Both the position numbers and the translations under genes were made by a program. From NCBI GenBank assembly GCA_046484625.1, contig JAWOIO010000109.1, positions 16,694-80,693 on the forward strand: 64,000 bases of DNA, given 5' to 3'. The first letter of the stretch is position 1, and each line of letters begins with the position of its first letter. Source of the DNA: DASUAO01 sp046484625 (GTDB lineage Bacteria; Actinomycetota; Acidimicrobiia; IMCC26256; PALSA-555). This document shows positions 57,968 through 64,000 of this stretch, one piece after another. The notes under the pieces are model-generated. The model ran no database searches. It was not told the DNA's origin and saw only the letters and a program-made list of their open reading frames with translations.

Positions 57968-57995
57968 ACCTTACGCCGACGCGGGCCGAGGTCAA
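57968..57995 (-). promoter_or_regulatory. Sigma-70-type promoter facing the gap
   Basis: TTGACC (57995-57990), 16 bases, TAAGGT (57973-57968). The best -35/-10 pair I noticed in the window. It fires away from the metallopeptidase gene, toward the helicase. Confidence 0.5.
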
Positions 57996-58061
57996 GGGGG
58001 AATTTCGGGAGACGTTCCCGCACGGCGCCGGGCGCGCGTCCGGCCAGCTCGGAGGCCGGGG

Positions 58062-58067
58062 TACCGT
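58062..58067 (+). promoter_or_regulatory. -10 element TACCGT (leaderless)
   Basis: TACCGT seven bases before the GTG at 58075; sets this start. Confidence 0.5.
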
Positions 58068-58074
58068 CGCCGGC

Positions 58075-58440
58075 GTGCGGGTGACGCGAGCGCGGTTCGA
58101 GGAGCTCGTCGGCGAGGCGCTCGACTCCATCCCCGACGAGCTCGCGGCCGAGATGCAGAACGTCGCGGTGATGGTGGAGGAGTGGCCGACGGCGACCCAG
58201 CTCGAGGGACGCGGCGGCACCCTCTTCGGGCTCTACGAAGGGGTACCGCTCACGCGACGCGACCCGATCACCTACGCGGGCGTGAGCCCGGACCGGATCA
58301 CCATCTTCTCCGGGCCGCTGTGCGCGCGGGCTACGACCGAGGCCGACCTCGCGGCGCAGGTCCGGGTGACGGTCCTGCACGAGGTCGGGCACCACTTCGG
58401 GATCGACGACGACCGGCTCCACGAGCTGGGCTGGGCCTGA
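58075..58440 (+). CDS. Minimal zinc metallopeptidase (zincin-like, DUF1025-type)
   Basis: 121 residues from the GTG at 58075. Zinc motif HEVGHHFGIDDDRLHELGW, the HExxHxxGxxD signature of the small metallopeptidase family; preceded by ITYAGVSPDRITIFSGPLC. Length is normal for the group. Cytosolic; substrate unknown. Followed by the PH-domain protein 26 bases on. Confidence 0.88.
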   Translation: MRVTRARFEELVGEALDSIPDELAAEMQNVAVMVEEWPTATQLEGRGGTLFGLYEGVPLTRRDPITYAGVSPDRITIFSGPLCARATTEADLAAQVRVTVLHEVGHHFGIDDDRLHELGWA

Positions 58441-58454
58441 CCGGGCCCACGTTC

Positions 58455-58460
58455 TAACAT
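58455..58460 (+). promoter_or_regulatory. -10 element TAACAT (leaderless)
   Basis: TAACAT six bases before the ATG at 58467. Confidence 0.5.
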
Positions 58461-58466
58461 CCCCGT

Positions 58467-59114
58467 ATGCCGTACCCTGCGAGCAACATCAACGAGGGCG
58501 AGCAGGTCGCCCTCGATCTCCGTCCGCACTGGTGGTACTTCTCGCGTCACATCCTGACGGGCATCCCGCTCGTCGTCGCGATCATCCTCGCGGTCCGGAT
58601 CGACGAGAAGATCCTCTACTACCTCGTCGCCGCGGTGTCGGTCGGGTGGGCGCTCTGGCTGCTCATCAAGTTCATCGCGTGGACGCGCACCTACTTCGTC
58701 GTCACCGACCAGCGGGTCGTGTACCGCACGGGCGTGATCTCGCGTCACGGGGTGGAGATCCCGCTGGAGCGGATCAACAACCTCAACTTCCACCAGCGGA
58801 TCTTCGAGCGCCTCATCGGTGCCGGCGACCTCGAGGTGCAGTCGGCCGGTGAGGAGGGGACGACCCGCTTCGCGAACGTCCGGCACCCCGATGGTGTCCA
58901 GCAGGAGATCTACCGTCAGATGGAAGGCGACGCGAAGCGCGACGCCGGGCGGGGCGCGTCCGAGATCGGCAAGGCCGTCGCTGACGCGGTGAAGACCGGT
59001 GGGGGCGCGAGCATCCCCGAGCAGATCGACCAGCTCGCGGCGCTCCGCGACAAGGGCACGATCACCGCCGAGGAATTCGACAAGAAGAAGGCCGAGCTGC
59101 TCGACAAGATGTAG
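58467..59114 (+). CDS. Bacterial PH-domain membrane protein with SHOCT tail
   Basis: 215 residues. Two membrane helices (about 30-70), then a bPH2/YdbS-like domain with YFVVTDQRVVYRTGVISR and IPLERINNLNFHQRIFERLIGAGDLEVQSAG, and a C-terminal SHOCT motif IDQLAALRDKGTITAEEFDKKK. Such proteins are membrane-anchored with a role in envelope or oligomerisation; function unknown. Confidence 0.87.
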   Translation: MPYPASNINEGEQVALDLRPHWWYFSRHILTGIPLVVAIILAVRIDEKILYYLVAAVSVGWALWLLIKFIAWTRTYFVVTDQRVVYRTGVISRHGVEIPLERINNLNFHQRIFERLIGAGDLEVQSAGEEGTTRFANVRHPDGVQQEIYRQMEGDAKRDAGRGASEIGKAVADAVKTGGGASIPEQIDQLAALRDKGTITAEEFDKKKAELLDKM

Positions 59115-59117
59115 CTC

Positions 59118-59145
59118 GCCCGGGTCTGCACCGGAGTTGCCGGGC
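59118..59145. terminator. Hairpin between convergent genes
   Basis: GCCCGG (59118-59123) and CCGGGC (59140-59145), six pairs with a 16-base loop, between the PH-protein and galactosidase stops. No T-run. Confidence 0.3.
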
Positions 59146-59147
59146 TC

Positions 59148-61211
59148 TCAGGGCTCGCGTCGCTCCACGAGCACTCGCACTGCGCCGGGCGGGACCTCGA
59201 TCTCGGACCCCGCGCTCGCACCCGTCCACAGCTCGGTCGTCCCCACGACCTCCGGAGGGCAGGGGACGCGCGCGGTCGCGTCGGACCAGTTGAAGCACGC
59301 GTGCACCCGGCGCTCCCCGCGAGTGGCAACCCAGTGCGTAGGGATTCCCGTGCCGATCGAGTAGGCGTGCTCGAGCACGTCGGGCGCGTCGGCGTGCTCG
59401 AAGAGGTCCACGGGGCGGAAGGTCGTGGGCCGGCCCGGCGTCCGGTCGTCGACGAGCGCGAGGAGACCGGGGTGCTCCAGCACCGCGCGCTCCGCAGCGG
59501 TCACGGCCGTCAGGTCGTCGGCGAGGAGGAACGGCCCGCCGGTCACGAGCGCGAGGGTCGCCATCACCCGCGCGACCTCGAGCGGGTATCCGGCGGTGTC
59601 GGCGCCGTCGGAGCCCCACGCCATCACGACCTCGGGATCGGCCTCGTACCACCGGCCGTGGTGCGCCCAACGGGCGGCGACGTTGCGCGCCTGGACGCGC
59701 ACGCCCCGCGCGCCGGTCCACCCACCTTCGGTCCCGGGATCGACGGGGTGTCCGACCTCCTGGAGCACGCGCGGCATGGCGAGGTCGTGGCCGACCCGGT
59801 TCCCGTGGCAGTGCCCGACGGCCGGCAGCATCGGCATGCCGCAGCCGAGCACGTAGACGTCGTCGCCGAGACCGTCGACCAGCGCGGCGAGACCGCGCTG
59901 GAGGGCTTCGATGCCGGTGACCCGCGGGTCGTGGCGCCGGCCCGCGACGGCGCCGAGGTAGCAGAAGTCGACCTTGACCATCTCGAAGCCCCACGCCCGC
60001 ACCTGCGCGCCGAGGTCGCGGATCCATGCGCACGCGTCGGGATGGGACGCGTCGAGCGCCCACTTGCCGTGCGCGGGCTCCAGCCAGGGCTCGGCGTCGT
60101 CCCCGGTGCCCGGCTCGCCCGTGCTCGGCTCAGGGGGCCGGACGCACCAGTCGGGATGGTCCTCGGCCACCCCCGGTGCGCCCGGCTGGACCCGGAACGG
60201 AGCGATCCAGAGGCCGGGACGACACCCGAGCTCGCGCAGCTGCTCGACCAGCACGCCGAGGTCGGTGGGGAACCGGTCGTTCGGGGTCCAGGCTCCGTAG
60301 GTGACCTGCCAACCGTCGTCGATCTGGACGAGGTCGAAGTCGGGATGGTCCCCGTAGCGCTCGTGGAGGAGCCGCGCGTTGGCGAGGATGTCGTCCGCCG
60401 ACACGAACAGCCCGTAGTGGTACCAGCTCTCCCACCCGTGCACCGGTCGCCCGGTCCATCGTCGTACCGACAGGGTCGTGGCCGCGAGTGCGCCGAGGTC
60501 TTCGACGACGGCGAACGCATCGGTACCGGCCGAGAGGGCGACCGGCTCGCCGGCGAACGTCTCACCCGTGTCGAGCGGCAGCCCGAGGCCGGGAGGCGGC
60601 GGGGTGCGGTAGCCCCAGGTGCCGGGCACGTGGTCCTGCGCGGGCGGCGCGCCCTGGTCAACGGTGAACCGGCCGTGGTCCCACGCGAGCCGGGTGCACG
60701 ATCGATCGGCCCGGAGTGCCTGTGCGCCCAGCGTGCGCCCGTCGCTCGCGACGAGCGCCGTGTTCCAGTACGACGCGCCGCGCTCCGGGCCGCGCACGCC
60801 GGAGTAGGCCCAGGAGTCGTAGCCGTCGACGAGGCGTCGGTGGACCTCGACGTCGGTCGGTCCCGCGCACGGCGTGATCCGGTCGACGACGACCGGCTCG
60901 GTCGCCGTGTAGGTCGAGGTCACGACGACCGGCCCGTCCTCGGTGGGCACGTGGAGCGCAACCCGCAGCCCGCCGCCCGCGGGACGCCACTCCGCTCGCG
61001 CGCCCGGGCGTCCGTGCTCCACCCGCGGGTCGATGTTCCAGGTCCCGGTCGCGTCGCGGCTCGACTCCTCGGTTGTGGTGGCCCCGCGAACGTGCACCCC
61101 CACTCGGGCGTCGCACGGCCCGAGCGCGAGGCCCACGCCCGGCCAGCGGAGCGTGTAGGTCCCGGGGCCGAGCTCGACCTCGACGTCGGCTCCTCGCACG
61201 ACCCTGCTCAT
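59148..61211 (-). CDS. Alpha-galactosidase (GH36-type)
   Basis: 687 residues from the ATG at 61211. N-terminal beta-sandwich, then a TIM barrel with FDLVQIDDGWQ, PGLWIAPFRV and the nucleophile motif FEMVKVDFCYLG; second carboxylate expected in the GSDGADTAGYP region. GH-D clan enzyme, about 690 residues as in GH36. No signal peptide, so it acts on imported galactosides. Translationally coupled to galK (ATGA overlap), so released galactose enters the Leloir pathway. Confidence 0.88.
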   Translation of the reverse strand: MSRVVRGADVEVELGPGTYTLRWPGVGLALGPCDARVGVHVRGATTTEESSRDATGTWNIDPRVEHGRPGARAEWRPAGGGLRVALHVPTEDGPVVVTSTYTATEPVVVDRITPCAGPTDVEVHRRLVDGYDSWAYSGVRGPERGASYWNTALVASDGRTLGAQALRADRSCTRLAWDHGRFTVDQGAPPAQDHVPGTWGYRTPPPPGLGLPLDTGETFAGEPVALSAGTDAFAVVEDLGALAATTLSVRRWTGRPVHGWESWYHYGLFVSADDILANARLLHERYGDHPDFDLVQIDDGWQVTYGAWTPNDRFPTDLGVLVEQLRELGCRPGLWIAPFRVQPGAPGVAEDHPDWCVRPPEPSTGEPGTGDDAEPWLEPAHGKWALDASHPDACAWIRDLGAQVRAWGFEMVKVDFCYLGAVAGRRHDPRVTGIEALQRGLAALVDGLGDDVYVLGCGMPMLPAVGHCHGNRVGHDLAMPRVLQEVGHPVDPGTEGGWTGARGVRVQARNVAARWAHHGRWYEADPEVVMAWGSDGADTAGYPLEVARVMATLALVTGGPFLLADDLTAVTAAERAVLEHPGLLALVDDRTPGRPTTFRPVDLFEHADAPDVLEHAYSIGTGIPTHWVATRGERRVHACFNWSDATARVPCPPEVVGTTELWTGASAGSEIEVPPGAVRVLVERREP

Positions 61212-62347
61212 CCGGTCGCGTCCGGATCGGCGACTGCGCCCGCGCCGGTGACGGCCCGCACCCGGAACGCGGGAACCGCTCCACCCGAGGGCGGTCGGTA
61301 CGCGGCCACCGTCGCGGCCAGCACGTCGTCGGCGATGTCGGCGGGGGACAGGGCGACCACGCAGCCACCGAACCCGGCCCCGGTGAGGCGGGCGCCGATG
61401 GCACCCGCCGCGACGAACGTCTCGACGAGGAGGTCGAGCTCGGGGGTCGACACCTCGAAGTCGTCGCGCAGGCTGGCGTGGCTGGCGAGGAGCAGAGGGC
61501 CGAGCGCGTCGTGGTCCCCGTTGCGCAGCGCGTCGGCGAAGGCGCGCACGCGCGCGTTCTCGCTGACGACATGGCGGGCCCGGGGGTCGTCGCGCACCTG
61601 GTCGGGTCGTGCGTCGCGCAGGGCCGCGACCCCGAGGCGGGTGGCCGCCGCCTCCGTGGCCGCGCGTCGTTCGGCGTACGCACTCCCGACGAGGGTCCGG
61701 GCCACGCCCGAGTGCATCACGAGTACCGCGAGCTCGGCGGGGATGGGGATCGCCTCGACGTGCAGGTCGCGGCAGTCGATGAGGAGCGCGTGGCCGGCAA
61801 CGCCGTGCACCGACGTGAGCTGGTCCATGAGACCGCCCGGGACGCCGGTCGCCCGGACCTCGGCGTCGAGCGCGGCCCGGGCGACGTCGTCGGGACCGAG
61901 CGCGAGGCCCGCCGCGTCGGCGAGTGCGACGATCAGCGCGACCGACAGCGCGGAGCTCGACGACAGCCCCGAGCCCGCCGGGACCGTCGACGAGACGGCG
62001 AGCGCGGTGTCCGGGATCGTGGCGCCACGTTCGATGAGCGCCCGGACCGCTCCGGCGACGAAGCCGCCCCAGCGGGGCTGGACCTCGCGGGGATCGTCGG
62101 TCCCGTCGGCCGCGATGTCCACGGCACCGTCCACCTCGAGCGATCGGGCGTGGATCCGACCCGCCGGTCCCGGGGCGATGCCGAGCCAGCAGTCGCGGTC
62201 GATGGCCATCGGGAGGACGAGCCCCTCGGCGTAGTCGGTGTGGTCGCCGATGAGGTTGACGCGCCCGGGTGCCCGCCACCACCTCGGGGTCGGGGAACCG
62301 GCGGGAAGCATCGAGCGCAACGCCGCGGCGCGCCCCGAACCGGTCAT
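61208..62347 (-). CDS. galK: Galactokinase
   Basis: 379 residues. GHMP kinase: APGRVNLIGDHTDYAEG (galactokinase signature), PAGSGLSSSSALSVA (phosphate loop) and ARLTGAGFGGCVVAL. Phosphorylates galactose at C1. Own leaderless promoter, TAGGAT, six bases before the ATG. The alpha-galactosidase gene overlaps its stop. Confidence 0.95.
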   Translation of the reverse strand: MTGSGRAAALRSMLPAGSPTPRWWRAPGRVNLIGDHTDYAEGLVLPMAIDRDCWLGIAPGPAGRIHARSLEVDGAVDIAADGTDDPREVQPRWGGFVAGAVRALIERGATIPDTALAVSSTVPAGSGLSSSSALSVALIVALADAAGLALGPDDVARAALDAEVRATGVPGGLMDQLTSVHGVAGHALLIDCRDLHVEAIPIPAELAVLVMHSGVARTLVGSAYAERRAATEAAATRLGVAALRDARPDQVRDDPRARHVVSENARVRAFADALRNGDHDALGPLLLASHASLRDDFEVSTPELDLLVETFVAAGAIGARLTGAGFGGCVVALSPADIADDVLAATVAAYRPPSGGAVPAFRVRAVTGAGAVADPDATG

Positions 62348-62353
62348 GAGCGG

Positions 62354-62359
62354 ATCCTA
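62354..62359 (-). promoter_or_regulatory. -10 element TAGGAT for galK (leaderless)
   Basis: TAGGAT six bases before the galK ATG; no ribosome site upstream. Confidence 0.5.
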
Positions 62360-62399
62360 TGGGCGCGACGGGCGGCGCAGTCGTGCTAGAGAATTGGTC

Positions 62400-63248
62400 A
62401 TGCAGAGAATTCGGACCTCCTGGGAGCTCGGCAAGATCTCGTGGTCGGTGCTTCGCTCCGACAAGACCCTGGCGGCGTTCCCCGTGCTCGCCGCGATCGG
62501 CTCGCTCATCGTCTTCGGCGTGTTCGGCGGGCTGACCGCCCTCACGGGCGTCAACACCACCGACGGTCAGGAGGGCCTCGAGGCGATCGGGTACGTGTTC
62601 GTCGCCGTCGGCTACGTCGCCCTGGCCTTCGTCACCACCTACTTCCAGGCCGGGCTCGTCTCGGGCGCGAACGAGGTGCTCGACGGCCGCAACGCGAGCG
62701 TTCGGGCGTCGCTCGACGCGGCGAACTCGAAGCTGCACCGGATCCTGCCGTGGGCGATCCTCTCGGCGACGGTCTCGATCATCATCTCGGCGATCGAGGA
62801 GCGCGCCGGCTTCGTCGGGCAGATCATCTCGTCGCTCCTCGGCGCCGCATGGGCTGTCGTCACGTTCCTCACGATCCCGGTGATCATGCTCGAGGACCTC
62901 GGTCCGTGGAACGCGCTCAAGCGCTCCGGCACGCTGCTGAAGCAGACCTGGGGCGAGAACCTCGCCGCGCAGTTCGGCTTCGGGATCCTGGGCGTCGTCG
63001 CGGCGCTCCCGGCGATCGCGGTCATCGCGGGCGGGATCGCGACCGGCAGCGTGGTGGTGGCGATCGTGCTCGGCACCATCGGCGTCGTGTGGCTGATCGC
63101 AGTGTCCGTCGTCATCTCGGCGATGAGCGGCATCTACCGCACCGCGCTCTACCGGTTCACGGTCGACGGCGCCGCTCCGCCCGCGTTCGCGGACGCCGAC
63201 CTCGGCCACGCCTTCGGGCACCGCAGAGGCCGCGGCGGGGCGGTCTAG
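62400..63248 (+). CDS. DUF6159-type membrane protein
   Basis: 282 residues from the ATG at 62400. About six membrane helices; starts MQRIRTSWELGKISWSVLR, contains PVIMLEDLGPWNALKRSGTLLKQTWGEN and ends SAMSGIYRTALYRF, the hallmarks of DUF6159. Function unknown; a glycerophosphoryl-like membrane-domain fold is possible. It faces opposite to the galactose genes and separates galT from galK. 3' end overlaps galT by four bases. Confidence 0.78.
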   Translation: MQRIRTSWELGKISWSVLRSDKTLAAFPVLAAIGSLIVFGVFGGLTALTGVNTTDGQEGLEAIGYVFVAVGYVALAFVTTYFQAGLVSGANEVLDGRNASVRASLDAANSKLHRILPWAILSATVSIIISAIEERAGFVGQIISSLLGAAWAVVTFLTIPVIMLEDLGPWNALKRSGTLLKQTWGENLAAQFGFGILGVVAALPAIAVIAGGIATGSVVVAIVLGTIGVVWLIAVSVVISAMSGIYRTALYRFTVDGAAPPAFADADLGHAFGHRRGRGGAV

Positions 63249-64000
63249 CCGTCGCGTCCGCCCGCCGCGCGCAGTGCGGCCGCGGCATCCTCGGGCGCGA
63301 CCGGGTTGAAGTACATGCCGCTCCCGAGCTCGCCGGCCGCCACATAGCGGGGGACCCCGGGCGATCGCCACGGTGGGGCGAGGTGCACGTGCAGATGCGC
63401 ATCGCCGTCTCCGGGCAGCTGGTGGATCCAGAGCATGTACGGGAAGGGTCCGGCCTCGGGGTCGAAGAGCGCGTCGTAGCGACCGAGCACGTCGACGAGC
63501 GTCCGGGCCAACCCGTCGCGTGCGGTGTCGTCGAGCGCGGGGAGCCCGTCGACGTGTGCACGCGGCGCGAGGAGCAGGCCGTAGGGCCACGGGCTCGCGA
63601 ACGGCACCCACCCGACCCAGGTGTCGCTGTCGTGGACCATCCGGGTCGCCGCCTCGCCTTCCCGGATGACCTCTGAGCAGACGGGACAGCCGTGCTCGGC
63701 GGCGACCGCGAGCTCACGGGTCGGGACCGGCGGGACCGATGCGAACGCGTAGATCTGCCCGTGCGGGTGGTCGATCGTGGCGCCGACGTCGCGGCCCCGG
63801 TTCTCGAAGACGAGGACGTACTCGACCTCGGGGCGCGCGAGGAGCGCGACGCTGCGCTCCGCCCATGCGTCGATCACGCGGCGGACGCCGGCCTCGCCGA
63901 GCGATGCCATCGACGCGTCGTGGTCGGGCGTGTAGAGGACCACTTCCGCTGCGCCGCTCGACCTCCCCCCCGACGCCACGCGTGCTCCCGCACGCGGCGC
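63245..64000 (-). CDS. galT: Galactose-1-phosphate uridylyltransferase, 5' end outside window
   Basis: About 250 C-terminal residues are in the window, the frame being open to the edge. VGATIDHPHGQIYAF holds the active-site H-P-H nucleophile; a CPVC pair (GCPVCSEV) looks like a metal site, and HLHVHLAPPWRS is the second metal/structural motif. Transfers UMP between UDP-glucose and galactose-1-phosphate. The GTG at 63979 is only an internal possibility, not a proven start. Confidence 0.92.
   Translation of the reverse strand, partial: APRAGARVASGGRSSGAAEVVLYTPDHDASMASLGEAGVRRVIDAWAERSVALLARPEVEYVLVFENRGRDVGATIDHPHGQIYAFASVPPVPTRELAVAAEHGCPVCSEVIREGEAATRMVHDSDTWVGWVPFASPWPYGLLLAPRAHVDGLPALDDTARDGLARTLVDVLGRYDALFDPEAGPFPYMLWIHQLPGDGDAHLHVHLAPPWRSPGVPRYVAAGELGSGMYFNPVAPEDAAAALRAAGGRDG

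Noticed and set aside
57593..58074. RNase P RNA, tmRNA or SRP RNA in the gap
   Set aside because: The conserved GAGGAAAGTCC and ACAGAAA blocks of RNase P RNA, the tRNA-like ends of tmRNA and the GGAAGG loop with its AGCA of SRP RNA are not there.
59148..63611. One continuous 1,487-codon frame covering galactosidase, galK and DUF6159 regions
   Set aside because: Only the part from 61211 down resembles a protein (alpha-galactosidase); upstream codons lie antisense or out of frame to galK and DUF6159.

Overview
The window is very GC-rich, densely packed chromosomal DNA from an actinomycete-type bacterium. Mycothiol S-conjugate amidase, luciferase-like (F420/FMN) oxidoreductases, a mycobacterial-type class III adenylate cyclase, a UvrD2-type helicase with HRDC, a DosR/DosS-like two-component pair, a DUF222-HNH protein and a CtpE-like Ca-type P-ATPase all point to Actinomycetota. 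The many CoA-transferase, acyl-CoA dehydrogenase and SDR genes fit a deep lineage such as Acidimicrobiia; that last step is inference. I found no tRNA, rRNA, CRISPR, phage or insertion sequence. Almost everything reads as ordinary chromosome.

Layout. 0-6.3 kb: cation handling (MgtE-like permease with its PhoU/TrkA-C partner, P-type ATPase, VIT-type transporter, CorA). 6.4-10.3 kb: a hypoxia/redox-type signalling block (CBS protein, SRPBCC-like protein, GAF histidine kinase, NarL/DosR-type regulator, divergent unknown protein) whose promoters share a DosR-box-like motif. 10.3-14.1 kb: acyl-CoA dehydrogenase, adenylate cyclase, mca, SCP2 protein. 14.1-26.4 kb: acetyltransferase, ChbG/YdjC deacetylase with a tiny upstream reading frame, lipoprotein, quinone oxidoreductase, DsbA-like protein, PAP2 phosphatase, AguB-type amidase, RecB-like nuclease, F420 oxidoreductase, pyrophosphatase, cupin, CoA-transferase, SDR, NTF2-like and DUF6629 proteins. 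26.4-32.2 kb: luciferase-like monooxygenase, aspartyl-hydroxylase-like enzyme, zinc alcohol dehydrogenase, a broken SDR gene followed by nested hairpins, then etfB-etfA and an acetyltransferase. 32.2-40.5 kb: a RadC-like protein behind a LexA box, carotenoid oxygenase, nitrobindin-like protein, HNH protein, Ca/Na exchanger, amino-acid permease, exonuclease III, phosphotransferase-DUF6285 fusion. 40.6-46.7 kb: DUF2207 protein, an XRE plus nucleotidyltransferase pair resembling a toxin-antitoxin module, DUF7064-like protein, methylacyl-CoA racemase, SDR. 46.8-58.4 kb: purK, gltB, LemA-like protein, nuclease, PLP decarboxylase, uvrD2-like helicase, and a 480-base gap that looks like it holds a structured RNA. 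58.5-64 kb: PH-SHOCT protein and a galactose cluster (alpha-galactosidase, galK, galT) interrupted by a DUF6159 membrane protein.

Two patterns cut across the window. At least seventeen genes carry a TANNNT -10 hexamer 6-8 bases before their start codon, so leaderless transcription appears to be the default here; I used this to choose several starts. Short in-frame or intergenic tandem repeats of 15-21 bases, mostly in three copies, recur at gene ends and in promoters.
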